Shown here: positions 32,037-41,432 of the stretch, one piece after another
Position numbering within the stretch: position 1 is the stretch's first letter
Layout of the letters: the number at the start of each line of letters is the position of its first letter
Made by a program: the position numbers and the translations under genes
Virus record (IMG/VR): IMGVR_UViG_3300025280_000031
Coordinates: 1 to 64,000 of that record
From: a virus
Reading direction: 5' to 3' (one strand)
DNA: 64,000 nt
Notes under the pieces: generated by a model
Told to the model about the DNA's origin: nothing
What the model saw: the letters and a program-made list of their open reading frames with translations, nothing else
Databases searched by the model: none

Positions 32037-32591
32037 TTAAGCTGTGCCCGTATCAAAAGTGGCATAGTCGTAACGAATTGTCACATTTATCTCGACCATT
32101 GCGTCAGACTCATAATCAAGTGAGCCAAATTCAACGCTAATGATCCAAGGATTCCAAAGAGAGAACTGATCAACTACTTCATTATCGGGGCTGAATTGTC
32201 TAAGTGTGATAATATTGCCAAGAGCTTTAACGCTTAAATCTTTTGACAAAGTGTTAACCCCAATTGGCCCATCGGGAACATTATATCCAGATTTAGTAAG
32301 AGCATCATATAGTATTCTTGAGACGTCAGGATCAACTGGATCTACAAGAGTGAAAGTTGTTTGCTGCCACTCAACAATACCCGGAAAATAAAATCTATGA
32401 CCATAAAAAGTGTGAGGAGTTTCAGTAACATTAAATTGAGGTTTTGTTACCTTCTTGACAACATAAGTAGGAATTCCAATTGTTGATTGTTTTGCCCCCG
32501 GAGCGATTTTCGGTTCTCCACCAACATATAACAGCCACCTATGCTGTCTTTTTGGTTCTAAGCTCGATTGATTCCAAAATTTTTCTGCCAT
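32037..32591 (-). CDS. tail tube protein (gp19-like)
   Basis: The 184-residue protein matches tail tube proteins in size and pattern: KRQHRWLLYVGG at the N-terminus, TYVVKKVTKPQFNV, FPGIVEWQQTTFTLVDP, then LWNPWIISVEFGSLDYESD followed by VTIRYDYA. These form the beta-sandwich that stacks into hexameric rings. It lies directly below the sheath gene as in T4 (gp18, gp19). The gene has its own late-promoter motif, consistent with high expression. Confidence 0.92.
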   Translation of the reverse strand: MAEKFWNQSSLEPKRQHRWLLYVGGEPKIAPGAKQSTIGIPTYVVKKVTKPQFNVTETPHTFYGHRFYFPGIVEWQQTTFTLVDPVDPDVSRILYDALTKSGYNVPDGPIGVNTLSKDLSVKALGNIITLRQFSPDNEVVDQFSLWNPWIISVEFGSLDYESDAMVEINVTIRYDYATFDTGTA

Positions 32592-32613
32592 ATTTTTATT
32601 ATCTCCTCAATAT

Positions 32614-32621
32614 TAAATAGT
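32614..32621 (-). promoter_or_regulatory. late-promoter motif ACTATTTA upstream of tail tube
   Basis: TTACTATTTA on the minus strand, 23 bases upstream of the tube start and within the 52-base gap between sheath and tube genes. A separate promoter here would let the tube protein be made in amounts matching the sheath. Confidence 0.62.
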
Positions 32622-32643
32622 AAGTTCTATGAAAATCCTTTTA

Positions 32644-35600
32644 TTAATCTTCAAAAGATGCTCCAGAATCTGTAATAATGAAATCAAGAGCAATGAATTC
32701 AATGGCTCGAGCAGGTTTCAAGAAAATCTTGGCATACATTATATTTCTATCAATTAAGTCTGGAGTAGTAGTTGTCTCATCGAGAACAACTTTATAGTCA
32801 ACAAGGCCCAATTGGCTCTTTACGCCACTAAGGAAACTCTTAACTCTGCTGCTAAAGTTTAACCAAGTTGCCTGAACATTTTGTTCGAATAACGTTGTCG
32901 CTGCAATTCTTGAAACTTCCTTCTTGAGAAAGATAAGAAGACGACGAACATTAATTCTATCAAGAGCAGAAGGCGTTATTTGAAGAGTTTTTTGACCAAA
33001 TACTACAATTCCTTCTGCTGGGAAAGTAGCAATTGGATTAATATTTGCCTCATAAAGTTTATCTCTGTCTTCAGATGTAAGTTTGTGAGTCACGCCAACA
33101 ACATTCAAGCCTGCGCCTCCATCTGAAAGGCCACCTCGAGTGAACCCTGCAGGAGCAAACCATGGAGCGCGTGCCGCATCACTAAATGACATTGCCCCAA
33201 GCGCCACAACAGAGGGCGGAATTTTGAGAATAACAGCTGAACTTTCATCTCTAATTTGAACCCATGGATAATACGTACAACCATAGCTTGAATTAATTTC
33301 TCTATTTTCAAGATTGGTGCGAACAGTGTCAATATTCTGATTATCAATACGAGTTATTTCTGTTGAATTATTTTCTGTATTTGGCTGATACATGCCAGTT
33401 CCAGTCCCATTGTTCTCGAGATCAATAATTGCAAGGGCGTCGCCGCGATCTTCACACTGATCTACAAGAAGTTTTGTAAGAGTTGCATTTGACATACCGG
33501 GAACTGTAGCAATATTATATTCTATCATGTCTGCGTCTCTAATTGATTGGATTGCTCTCTTGACAGTGTTATATGTATAATTGCCAAGCTCTGTAGCATC
33601 ATCAAGTTTTTCATTTCGAAGTGGTTCTTTTTCTGTAATATCGAAACCATCAAATCCGCCGTGAAAAAGAGTTGTAAAGCGATTCCACTTTTTCTCGTTA
33701 ACAAGTTTCTTAGCACTGTTTTCAGCGGTATAACTTGTTCCAGCTACGCGGCTTCCAGATTCATAAGCAACTCCAAGAGCCGCGCCTTCGTCTTTAAGAT
33801 CGTCAAGAGAGAAAACCCATGAAACATTAGTATGGGTCGAACCGTCTCTTGCGCTATCCAGTTCGGCTGGCATCGCGCGAACGACGTCTAGAATGCTGTC
33901 GTCAAAGATTCTAGATCCTGATCTTTCAGTCCTAACTCCCCAGTAAGCTTTTCTTGGATCATCAATATCTCCGGTCAAAGAAGAACTTCTTAAAGCAAGT
34001 TCCGGGAAATGGAAAGAAGAGGACATTGCCGCTTTCGCGACGCCATGCGTGACGTAGCCCGTAGCGGCGCCGCGTGTGCCTGCGCCGACTGTAACATTCA
34101 TAGAAGATGTAAACAAAACAGTAGTAGCGACTGGAATACCAACTTTTTCATCTCCAACAATCATATGATATTGAGTTAAGTTCGCGTCGTCGGAGTCTTT
34201 ATCATATTCTGCTGGCGCGCCGGTGAGCGCACTACCGGTAACAGTTAATGCATTGTAAAAGCGATAAGGCCCAAAGACGCCAAAAGGAGCAAGACCTTCG
34301 CCAACTGAGCCGAGATCAACGCTTTCGTCCATGTCTACACGAATATATTTTGATATATTTGCATATTCGCCATATTCTCTATATCTTTCCTCAGTGGTGT
34401 TCCATTTATAATATTTGTCACCAATTCTTCTTTTAATATAATTTTGAGAATTAGGATTAAGATTTAAACCTTTGAACACTTCAATAACCTGTGTAGAAGC
34501 ATCTCGATCTCTAAGGTGCCTAATCACAACTGAAAATGTCGTATATTTATTATATTTGTCTGTTGGAAATTTAATATCTTCAATAGCAATTTTAATGTTA
34601 TTTTGTGTCCACTCGCCCTGATCGAGAGAAATGAAGCGGAAAAGCTTTTGTGTTGCTTCAATATCGTAGTTGGATTTATCTCCAGTATCTTGAGAAATAT
34701 ACCAACCTGTGTAAGCATTCTTTCTTCCGTAACGGAAATCTGCACCATCTTTTGGAGTATCCTCGCGAGATCTTAAGCCCATAAGCAATCCGTGAGTTAC
34801 CTTGCTCCAACCCCCAATCTTATCTTCTACCCAACCTTCATATGATTCACCAAGAAAATATCCTTTGCTTGCAGTTACTGTAATCGCTGTATTTGTCAAA
34901 GTTGGATTTGTGTTGAAAACTTTTCGAATGAAAGAATCAGAGCCGCGAGTAAAATTAAAATCTATTTTTGTGGCGCCTGAATCTTCTTCAGTTCCTGTTG
35001 CTGCACTAGCTGATGCGATATTGTCCGGAGTTCCGATAAGAATCGAAAGAGTTCCGTTTGAACTTGTTCCAATTGTTGCTGCTTGCGAAGCGGTAGTTTG
35101 TGTCGGCACGACATTATCAAAATCAAACGTTCCAGAAAGGGCAATTGTCGTGTCGGCATTACAATAAAATATAGCACCCAGCGCGCCGGTGGCGTAGGTA
35201 TCGCACTCCCCCGTCGTCTCAATTTGTTGAGAACCATCGAAAAGCCAAAGGGCATAAGCGCCGCCGCCGTTATTTCCAAAAGTTGTACCATTATTCAGTA
35301 CGGCGTCGGTGTCCCTCGAGGATTGATTTTGAATCAAGTTAACAATACCGCTTGTTTGAGCGGTGCTGCTATTTGCACCCCAGCCAGCTTCACCGGTGCC
35401 TGCCGTGGCGCTAGTATGTTGTTCGCCCAAAAGTCTAACAAATGTAAGAGGGCTGTTGTTTGCAAGCCAAGCCTTTGCAGCATAAGAAGCGTAAGTTGGT
35501 GCGAGTCTATTTCCATCTCTAAAAACATCCCCTTGTTGAACGCCGGGAACCGGTTCTCCAAAAATTTCAACAAATTCAGCATAAGAACGAACTTTAATTG

Positions 35601-35736
35601 GAGTTCCCGCAGGACCCTTTTCAGAACGTCCGATAACCAATGGACCAATTGTCCCCGGCTCCACATCAAGAATTGACTTATCAATTTCATTAATGAAGAT
35701 TCCGGGTGATACAAATTTAAACTTCTTTACAGACAT
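32644..35736 (-). CDS. tail sheath protein (gp18-like), enlarged
   Basis: The N-terminus FVSPGIFINEIDKSILD and GPLVIGRSEKGPAGTPIKV is the classic sheath start. Late blocks include SYGCTYYPWVQI, VPPSVVALGAMSFSDAARAP-like sequence (IPPSVVALGAMSFSD), RAPWFAPAGFTRGG, RRLLIFLKKEVSRI and a C-terminal arm PARAIEFIALDFIIT. These are the C-terminal contractile core. At 1030 residues it is about 370 longer than T4 gp18; extra sequence lies in residues about 120-650, probably surface-exposed insertion domains. It forms the contracting outer sheath around the tube. A late-promoter motif lies 44 bases upstream of its start. Confidence 0.93.
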   Translation of the reverse strand: MSVKKFKFVSPGIFINEIDKSILDVEPGTIGPLVIGRSEKGPAGTPIKVRSYAEFVEIFGEPVPGVQQGDVFRDGNRLAPTYASYAAKAWLANNSPLTFVRLLGEQHTSATAGTGEAGWGANSSTAQTSGIVNLIQNQSSRDTDAVLNNGTTFGNNGGGAYALWLFDGSQQIETTGECDTYATGALGAIFYCNADTTIALSGTFDFDNVVPTQTTASQAATIGTSSNGTLSILIGTPDNIASASAATGTEEDSGATKIDFNFTRGSDSFIRKVFNTNPTLTNTAITVTASKGYFLGESYEGWVEDKIGGWSKVTHGLLMGLRSREDTPKDGADFRYGRKNAYTGWYISQDTGDKSNYDIEATQKLFRFISLDQGEWTQNNIKIAIEDIKFPTDKYNKYTTFSVVIRHLRDRDASTQVIEVFKGLNLNPNSQNYIKRRIGDKYYKWNTTEERYREYGEYANISKYIRVDMDESVDLGSVGEGLAPFGVFGPYRFYNALTVTGSALTGAPAEYDKDSDDANLTQYHMIVGDEKVGIPVATTVLFTSSMNVTVGAGTRGAATGYVTHGVAKAAMSSSFHFPELALRSSSLTGDIDDPRKAYWGVRTERSGSRIFDDSILDVVRAMPAELDSARDGSTHTNVSWVFSLDDLKDEGAALGVAYESGSRVAGTSYTAENSAKKLVNEKKWNRFTTLFHGGFDGFDITEKEPLRNEKLDDATELGNYTYNTVKRAIQSIRDADMIEYNIATVPGMSNATLTKLLVDQCEDRGDALAIIDLENNGTGTGMYQPNTENNSTEITRIDNQNIDTVRTNLENREINSSYGCTYYPWVQIRDESSAVILKIPPSVVALGAMSFSDAARAPWFAPAGFTRGGLSDGGAGLNVVGVTHKLTSEDRDKLYEANINPIATFPAEGIVVFGQKTLQITPSALDRINVRRLLIFLKKEVSRIAATTLFEQNVQATWLNFSSRVKSFLSGVKSQLGLVDYKVVLDETTTTPDLIDRNIMYAKIFLKPARAIEFIALDFIITDSGASFED

Positions 35737-35779
35737 ACTTCGTTCTCCTATGTGGCAGATATGATAGTGATTTCTTTAA

Positions 35780-35787
35780 TAAATAGT
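35780..35787 (-). promoter_or_regulatory. late-promoter motif ACTATTTA upstream of tail sheath
   Basis: TTACTATTTATTA on the minus strand, 44 bases upstream of the sheath start, in the gap 35737-35811. One of the cleanest examples of the motif; flanking TT before ACTA is shared with the scaffold and tube sites. Confidence 0.65.
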
Positions 35788-35811
35788 AATTCATTCCCTG
35801 AAAATCCATTA

Positions 35812-36675
35812 TTAACTTTTATAAAATGCATCATCATCGCTGTCCGGTTCGTCTCCCATAATAACCCTTTCTCTTGGTATTTTAATACTAACTGCATTCT
35901 CACGAACAACAATTTTTGGTTGGTCTTGATTTATGTCCTCGCCAATTAGATGCCCTAAAACTTTAATATTGATAGTTGTTTGATACATTTTTTCTGCCTC
36001 TTCTAAAGAAGAGATGTTGTTCTCTTGTGCGAATTCTTGTTCAATGAATGCCTCATAAGTGTGGCCATCTTTTTTAAATACAAAATAATTAATTCCACCA
36101 GTATTGGTTATGAATGGGGTAATTAAGTCATTCATTTGTTGTTGATATTCTGTCCTCAACGTTATTGAATAATTTATTGTTACATAGACAGGCATCGGAA
36201 CCGACACTGTTTGATAAACAACTTTTTTGTTTTTGAATGGATAGTTCAGTTGACCAAATAAGCGATAAGTGTCCGCTGATGCAAAAATATTTGTTTTATC
36301 TTGTTTAATTCTTCTCGCTATAACAACTGAGCCACCTTTCACATCCTTATTCGGAGGAATGTTAGCAAAAAATATACCTTTATTTGCTGGATTTTTTTCA
36401 ATAGAGGACCTTTCAATTGTCATAATTGGTAATATTAGTGAACCATTTTTATCTCTTAAGTTTTGATCATTTTTAATCTGATAAGATCTTTCGGCTGTCA
36501 TCCACAATACAGGAACTTTTTCAAATCCATTTCTTGTTGTTGTGTGGACATCAAGTTCTTTTTTAACGTGCTGAAAGAACGCCTCATCGATTGTTTCTAA
36601 AGTTGATGGCATCACCACTATTTCTTCAATAACGTTTGTGTCTTCAACTCCTGTATGGTCATATTTAGGTGGCAT
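35812..36675 (-). CDS. putative tail sheath stabiliser / tail completion protein (gp15-like)
   Basis: A 287-residue protein with a conserved-looking core: FGQLNYPFKNKKVVYQTVSV, VPMPVYVTINYSITLRTEYQ, then QQMNDLITPFITNTGGINYF and a C-terminal acidic tail. The segments resemble gp15-like sheath terminator proteins, and the gene lies just before the sheath in an order (neck, small protein, this, sheath) parallel to T4 13-14-15-18. The start at 36675 has GAGGG upstream. A 22-codon longer frame would run through the preceding gene. Function is inferred mainly from gene order. Confidence 0.6.
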   Translation of the reverse strand: MPPKYDHTGVEDTNVIEEIVVMPSTLETIDEAFFQHVKKELDVHTTTRNGFEKVPVLWMTAERSYQIKNDQNLRDKNGSLILPIMTIERSSIEKNPANKGIFFANIPPNKDVKGGSVVIARRIKQDKTNIFASADTYRLFGQLNYPFKNKKVVYQTVSVPMPVYVTINYSITLRTEYQQQMNDLITPFITNTGGINYFVFKKDGHTYEAFIEQEFAQENNISSLEEAEKMYQTTINIKVLGHLIGEDINQDQPKIVVRENAVSIKIPRERVIMGDEPDSDDDAFYKS

Positions 36676-37150
36676 CGAATAATCCCTCGCGGGCGCGGAT
36701 ACATTTAGCTGAAATTTCAAAACGATGATCGATCTGTCCAAATAGTTGTTTGGGTTCGCTCAAAGAAACAATTTCAAAATGAATATCTCCATATAAAACA
36801 AAGTCTCCAACACGGACAACAAGATCTTGATCCTCAGTTAATCTTCTTTTATGAAAATGAATTATTATAGATGCATTTTTATCAATTGCGACCTTGTTCA
36901 TAAACTCTGTTTGCATCCCCTCCCACTCAACTAAAGCGTAAACACGAACTGGTGGGAGGAAAGTTTTATTAATTGCCTCTCCATAAGTTGAATGGAAATT
37001 TGTATGATCCAAACTAATAGGATAATATAATACTTGTTGACCAATGACGCGTTCAATTAATTCGTCATTAACTTGTTTAACCAGATCCCTTTCTTTCTTT
37101 CCAATAAAAAGTGGTGGCGGTGGCTGTGTTGGCTGTTCCCATCTAGACAT
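36665..37150 (-). CDS. putative neck / head-tail connector protein (gp14-like), 161 aa
   Basis: The N-terminus has a poly-Pro turn (QPTQPPPPLFIGKKERDLVK) followed by NDELIERVIGQQVLYYPISL and a strand-rich half (VVRVGDFVLYGDIHFEIVSL, then FGQIDHRFEISAKCIR). It resembles small neck or completion proteins by size and position between the gp13-like and gp15-like genes. No other clue exists. It overlaps the gp15-like gene by 11 bases. Confidence 0.55.
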   Translation of the reverse strand: MSRWEQPTQPPPPLFIGKKERDLVKQVNDELIERVIGQQVLYYPISLDHTNFHSTYGEAINKTFLPPVRVYALVEWEGMQTEFMNKVAIDKNASIIIHFHKRRLTEDQDLVVRVGDFVLYGDIHFEIVSLSEPKQLFGQIDHRFEISAKCIRAREGLFDAT

Positions 37151-37157
37151 ATTTTAT

Positions 37158-38471
37158 TTATCCTGTGAAAACAGGAAGAGGTATCCTTTCCTGAACTTTA
37201 TTAACAGAATCAGCTATTGCTGCATCTTTTTCTGCCAATTTCGCATAAGTTAATTCGTCTAGAACTGTTTTCAGCTCCTCTCTCAACTTATCCTGTTCTT
37301 CTTTAGATTGAGTAATCAGAGCCTCCCCATTCAAAGAAACTGATTCTCCTGGTATAGGTATGGTGCCAAATTTGCCTCTAATCTGCCCTAAAGTTTCTTT
37401 TGATAGCGAAAGAGCAAATCTTCTAATCCATTGTTTACCAATCGAATTAATATTTCTATATGGAATATTGGCGAATGGCAAAGTGTTCATATTATTTACA
37501 CCATCTGAACCAATAGAACGATCATCGTCCTCTTCCCACGCGTCTCTTCTGACTGTAAATTTGACCCACATTTTCGAAGGGGCCACTGTAGTTGACGCTG
37601 GGAATAATCTTAATTTATTATTTTTTAATTCAAAAGAATAATGAGAGTTCCTTGTATAAATTGAATCTTCAAACATTTGGGCTTGTTGTTTATTTTGATA
37701 GACCGGAACAATTTGAAACTGTGAATCATCTGCCCATTGACCGTATGTCTGAAGATTCCCAACTGTATTTAATCCGCCATAATAACCATAAAACCTCCAT
37801 ATAGCTTGTGGGGTTTTATAATATACTTGTTTAACTGTGATTTTACTTTTATCTAATTTGTTATAATATGGCAAGTCTGAATTACTTGAATCTATAGAGC
37901 CGGAATAGATAATAGTTTGTAAATCATAATCCTGCTTTTTATCTTCAGTATCAAACGAAGCTGAATATTCTATTTCGTCTCCACCGACTCCTACTGCGGC
38001 CCCGACTCCTAATCCAACTCTTTTTGCATATTCAAATCTCACACTTGGATATTTGAGGGCAACTTCTTCAGCGTCAGGACCAGTTCCTAAACTAGAAGTT
38101 AAAACTCCCTCGCCAACAAGAAGTCCATCGTGATCAAAAGTTCCAGTTGTGTTTCCAAGCATATCGCCTAACACGTTTTTTGCTTGATGTATATTGACAA
38201 TATATGAGTATTCTAAAACAGACTCCTCATAAGAGGCAAATACATTTTCTTTAGTTATTTCTATATCTAATACGTCTCCGCCAAGTTTTTTATATGTATA
38301 AGCAACCTGATCAACCGCACCGGTTATAAAATCATCTGAATATAATACAGAGTCTGTATCATTATATATGTTAAATGGTAAAGTTGTTGTCGTGATATCT
38401 GACAAACTTGCCGTCGCTGGGAGCGTAATTGCGCTTACAGAACTTGAAGGCGAAAGAGTAGGGACAGCCAT
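37158..38471 (-). CDS. neck protein (gp13-like)
   Basis: A 437-residue protein with an N-terminal low-complexity segment of Ser/Thr/Ala/Leu. A central region with VYYKTPQAIWRFYGYYGGLN follows. Near residue 350 is QWIRRFALSLSKETLGQIRG followed by KFGTIPIPGESVSLNGEAL, which is typical of the neck/head-completion proteins of T4-superfamily phages. The C-terminus is a charged helix (KEEQDKLREELKTVLDEL). It would close the portal vertex after packaging and join head to tail. It begins just after the capsid gene's terminator, with its own promoter-like motif. Confidence 0.72.
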   Translation of the reverse strand: MAVPTLSPSSSVSAITLPATASLSDITTTTLPFNIYNDTDSVLYSDDFITGAVDQVAYTYKKLGGDVLDIEITKENVFASYEESVLEYSYIVNIHQAKNVLGDMLGNTTGTFDHDGLLVGEGVLTSSLGTGPDAEEVALKYPSVRFEYAKRVGLGVGAAVGVGGDEIEYSASFDTEDKKQDYDLQTIIYSGSIDSSNSDLPYYNKLDKSKITVKQVYYKTPQAIWRFYGYYGGLNTVGNLQTYGQWADDSQFQIVPVYQNKQQAQMFEDSIYTRNSHYSFELKNNKLRLFPASTTVAPSKMWVKFTVRRDAWEEDDDRSIGSDGVNNMNTLPFANIPYRNINSIGKQWIRRFALSLSKETLGQIRGKFGTIPIPGESVSLNGEALITQSKEEQDKLREELKTVLDELTYAKLAEKDAAIADSVNKVQERIPLPVFTG

Positions 38472-38495
38472 TCATATACACTCCTATTACTACCT

Positions 38496-38503
38496 TAATT
38501 AGT
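38496..38503 (-). promoter_or_regulatory. late-promoter-like motif ACTAATTA upstream of neck gene
   Basis: AAACTAATTA on the minus strand, 25 bases upstream of the neck gene start and 6 bases beyond the T-tract of the capsid terminator. Placement directly after a strong terminator supports its being a real start point. Confidence 0.5.
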
Positions 38504-38508
38504 TTTAG

Positions 38509-38551
38509 AAAAAAGAAAACCCCAGTTCAACCGAAGCCAAACTGGGGTTTT
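38509..38551 (-). terminator. Rho-independent terminator after the capsid gene
   Basis: On the minus strand AAAACCCCAGTT pairs with AACTGGGGTTTT (outer 12 bp at 38516-38551), continuing through G-U pairs to a C(UUCG)G tetraloop, and is followed by CTTTTTT (38509-38515). The UUCG loop and U-tract make this a strong terminator. It lies 24 bases after the capsid stop codon and would also protect the capsid mRNA 3' end. Confidence 0.93.
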
Positions 38552-38574
38552 CAATAAAAAGGTTAATTTAAATA

Positions 38575-40347
38575 TTAACCGTGAAGGTCAGCAACTACTA
38601 CAAGACCGTACATATCAGGACGTACCATCTTTTTAGCATAGCGAGTCATGACACCCTTACGGGGCACGAAGTCTTCAATACCAAAGATAGTAGGCGTTAC
38701 CTGGAGAGGCACGTAAGGAGCATATACATAGCCGCTCTCAAGGAACGAACTACCCTTACGACCAACAAGAACAACGTTCCTGGGGAAGTAAGGATCTACG
38801 TAGATATCCCATTTCTTGCTCAGACTACCAGTTTTGACAGCACCAACTGAGCCTCTGTCGTAATCCCCTGTTACATCAGCGCGGAAGCCGGCTGTGAACT
38901 CAAGGATATTAGCAACCTCAGGGCTGCAAACTACAAAGTTGGCTCCACCACGAAGCGTCTTACGGTGAATCTGAGCGGAAACATCATTGATGGTTTCGCA
39001 AAGAGTCTCATACCATTCAGACACTGTGCCAGTGAAGTCAGCACCAAGAAGACTCTCATTGGAGAGAGTGCTAATTGGAGCGCCAGTTGTGCGATCAAGG
39101 AATTTACCTGGTCGACGAGACCAATACAAAGTACTAGCAGTGGCACCCTTAACAAGATCCTCGAGAATCTCACGATCAAGTTCTAGAGCAATTTGCTCAG
39201 AAAGAATACCAGTAAGCTCTACTTCGGCATCAAGATTGTGATAGGCGTTAAGGTCTTGACCAAGCTCCGGAGTCCATTTGGCCTTCAGTTTCTTGGTTTG
39301 TGCCGTAACGGAGACACTATCAACTTTGATATCGATCTCAGGGATGCCAGTATCGTTTTCCAGTGCCCATTCGGACTGGCCAACGACGACACCAATGGAG
39401 TCCGCACTTGCTGCAGCTGCAGAACCACCAAAATCATCAGCAGTAGGATACGTAAATGATAATGAGTCATTGGCACCTAGCGCCGTGTTAACAACGCTCG
39501 GGTCATCGGAATCAGATGCGGCATAGAGAAAAACAACTGTTCTGCTTGAACCAGAGAACTGTGTCAAACGACGAACTTGTTTGACACTATTTCCCAGAGT
39601 ACCTGAAGTCGTTGTAATCGTAATCCCTTGAAGATTGTTCTTGTTAACATCGTCAAGGTTACTAATGTCGACTGTTGCAACAGCAATACTAGTTGTTCCT
39701 GACGTAAAATCAGGATCAAAACGACAAAGCTTATCAAAATCAGCTTGAGTTTGAACATGAAGGCCGGCAAAGGTATCGCCAGAACTTACCTGCGCACCAC
39801 CGAAGGTGCCGGAACAAACTGCAGTGATTGTGACATCAGCATTTGAAGCCGTAGGTGAAGAATAACCGTTGTTAAGTGAGTAGGGCCCAAGCTCTACATT
39901 AACACCGGTCAGGTCAACACCACCAGTAAGTTGTTGACCTAACTTTCCGCCGCCATAAAGTGACATTTCATCGCCATGAGTGGAGAGTGAAAGTCCAAGA
40001 TGATCTTTCAAATTATGCGAAAAGTCTAGAAAGAAAATGAGACCCGAAGGGAGACTCATTGGTTGCACTGACACAAGGTCATTTGCAATAAGAGAGCCGA
40101 ATACACGGCGTACAATTGGAAACGCAACAGCAGCAAAGCCTTCTACATTACCAGCTTCCATTGAAGAAGCTTCGCGAAGAAGCTCTCTGGCCTGGTTCTC
40201 TAGAAGACGAGACATGCTCTGTCGCGTGGCATCGTTATTGATTCCTTCAAGAAGTCCAGTCTTTTCCCACTTATCAAGTAGAGCAGCACCTTCCTTCTGG
40301 AGGTCACGATTAACCATGCCTTCAGTTAATTTATCTAATACAGACAT
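38575..40347 (-). CDS. major capsid protein (gp23-like)
   Basis: The 590-residue protein has the gp23 pattern: an N-terminal helical delta region with SRLLENQARELLREAS, then AVAFPIVRRVFGSLIANDLV and SVQPMSLPSGLIFFLDF, and a C-terminal half with FVVCSPEVANILEFTAGF, WDIYVDPYFPRNVVLVGRKG and YAPYVPLQVTPTIFGIEDF. The N-terminal part is expected to be removed by the gp21-like protease during maturation; candidate (I/L)-x-E sites occur before residue 70. It builds the hexamers of the head. The start has AAGGAGG upstream and the gene ends in a strong terminator. Confidence 0.95.
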   Translation of the reverse strand: MSVLDKLTEGMVNRDLQKEGAALLDKWEKTGLLEGINNDATRQSMSRLLENQARELLREASSMEAGNVEGFAAVAFPIVRRVFGSLIANDLVSVQPMSLPSGLIFFLDFSHNLKDHLGLSLSTHGDEMSLYGGGKLGQQLTGGVDLTGVNVELGPYSLNNGYSSPTASNADVTITAVCSGTFGGAQVSSGDTFAGLHVQTQADFDKLCRFDPDFTSGTTSIAVATVDISNLDDVNKNNLQGITITTTSGTLGNSVKQVRRLTQFSGSSRTVVFLYAASDSDDPSVVNTALGANDSLSFTYPTADDFGGSAAAASADSIGVVVGQSEWALENDTGIPEIDIKVDSVSVTAQTKKLKAKWTPELGQDLNAYHNLDAEVELTGILSEQIALELDREILEDLVKGATASTLYWSRRPGKFLDRTTGAPISTLSNESLLGADFTGTVSEWYETLCETINDVSAQIHRKTLRGGANFVVCSPEVANILEFTAGFRADVTGDYDRGSVGAVKTGSLSKKWDIYVDPYFPRNVVLVGRKGSSFLESGYVYAPYVPLQVTPTIFGIEDFVPRKGVMTRYAKKMVRPDMYGLVVVADLHG

Positions 40348-40368
40348 TTTTTAAATCCTCCTTATAAA

Positions 40369-41361
40369 TTATTTAATACCTGCTAAAGTCTTCCACCTAT
40401 CTCTATGTGGATTACTTTTGTTTTCCTCTTTTCTATGAGGAATAGTTGTTGAAGAATTTCGTTTAACGGCTTCGCTCAGTGATTGCGGAGTGCGCTTTCG
40501 CGAACTTCCCACTGCGCTTTGAAGAGTCTCGTAAATAACTCTGGCTTCTTCAACTGAATCGACATTAGACAGGGTTTCGACAATTTTAGTTTTTTGCCGC
40601 TCATTCAGGGAGGTGCTACCCAATACACGATTCGTGTACAACAACTTGGCATTTGAAAGGTTTACTTCTTCAAGTTTTTCTTTCACCTGCACAAGCATGT
40701 TCTTATATTTTTTGTTTTGCTCACGAAGTTTTTTATTGTTTTCTTTAAGTTTTTTAACAGATTTTTCGAGTTCTTTTTTCTTTTCATCTTCTTCTAATTC
40801 TTCAGCTTCGTCTTGAGCGTCTTGAGCTAATGCAATTTCTGCATTTTCTCTATCAAGTGCTTTATTTGAGGCGCCGCCCAATTGGCCCGACGGGACATTC
40901 TTCACATCAACAGTTAATTTTTCAATAATAGAAGCAAGCTGCTCTTCCGTAAGTTCAACTTCGTCATCCGCCTCTGTCAATTCTTCAGATTCTTCTTCGG
41001 ATTCTTCTTCTAGAGTTTGCTCATCGCTGTCTATTTCTTTTTGTAGCTCTTCAGCAAGTTTATCTAGATCAATGTCAACTTCTTGATCTTCATCAATTTC
41101 TTCTTTCTGATAATGTGCGTGTGGAACATCTTTAAATTGATCTTCTTCTTCTTCTAAAGGCTCTTCTAAAGGCTCTTCTAAAGGCTCTTCTAGCGCTAAA
41201 TCATCCGGAGCGACTTCATCTTGTTCCAAGAGGGAATCAATCGTTTCTTTAACTTCAGTAGAATATTTTTCAAGAATAGAAGATTCAGCGCTTCTCAGAG
41301 CTGTTTCTCTCAAAGCATCTGCATCAACAATTGCTTGCTCCAACATACTAGTATTTGACAT
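40369..41361 (-). CDS. prohead core scaffold protein (gp22-like)
   Basis: A 330-residue, very acidic, coiled-coil protein directly upstream of the capsid gene, as gp22 is in T4. Residues 55-75 hold a repeated Glu-Glu-Pro-Leu motif encoded by a 12-bp tandem repeat near 41155-41190. The central part (about 175-230) is a Lys/Glu-rich coiled coil (KKLKENNKKLREQNKKYKNM). The C-terminus becomes basic (HRKEENKSNPHRDRWKTLAG). It would form the scaffold core and be degraded by the prohead protease. It has a late-promoter motif 28 bases upstream. Confidence 0.85.
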   Translation of the reverse strand: MSNTSMLEQAIVDADALRETALRSAESSILEKYSTEVKETIDSLLEQDEVAPDDLALEEPLEEPLEEPLEEEEDQFKDVPHAHYQKEEIDEDQEVDIDLDKLAEELQKEIDSDEQTLEEESEEESEELTEADDEVELTEEQLASIIEKLTVDVKNVPSGQLGGASNKALDRENAEIALAQDAQDEAEELEEDEKKKELEKSVKKLKENNKKLREQNKKYKNMLVQVKEKLEEVNLSNAKLLYTNRVLGSTSLNERQKTKIVETLSNVDSVEEARVIYETLQSAVGSSRKRTPQSLSEAVKRNSSTTIPHRKEENKSNPHRDRWKTLAGIK

Positions 41362-41388
41362 ATTTAGTCTCCTGATACGTATCTAAGA

Positions 41389-41396
41389 TAAATAGT
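41389..41396 (-). promoter_or_regulatory. late-promoter motif ACTATTTA upstream of scaffold-capsid operon
   Basis: TTACTATTTATC on the minus strand, 28 bases upstream of the scaffold start, in the gap 41362-41432. The transcript from here would carry scaffold and capsid genes and end at the terminator at 38509-38551. Confidence 0.65.
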
Positions 41397-41432
41397 AACA
41401 TAATCGTTTAAATGCCATATTATAATGCGGTT

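Noticed and set aside
35780-35787. Reading the late motif on the plus strand as ATAAATAG, close to the T4 late box
   Set aside because: No plus-strand genes exist, while all instances lie at a consistent distance upstream of minus-strand genes. Antisense promoters would be hard to explain.
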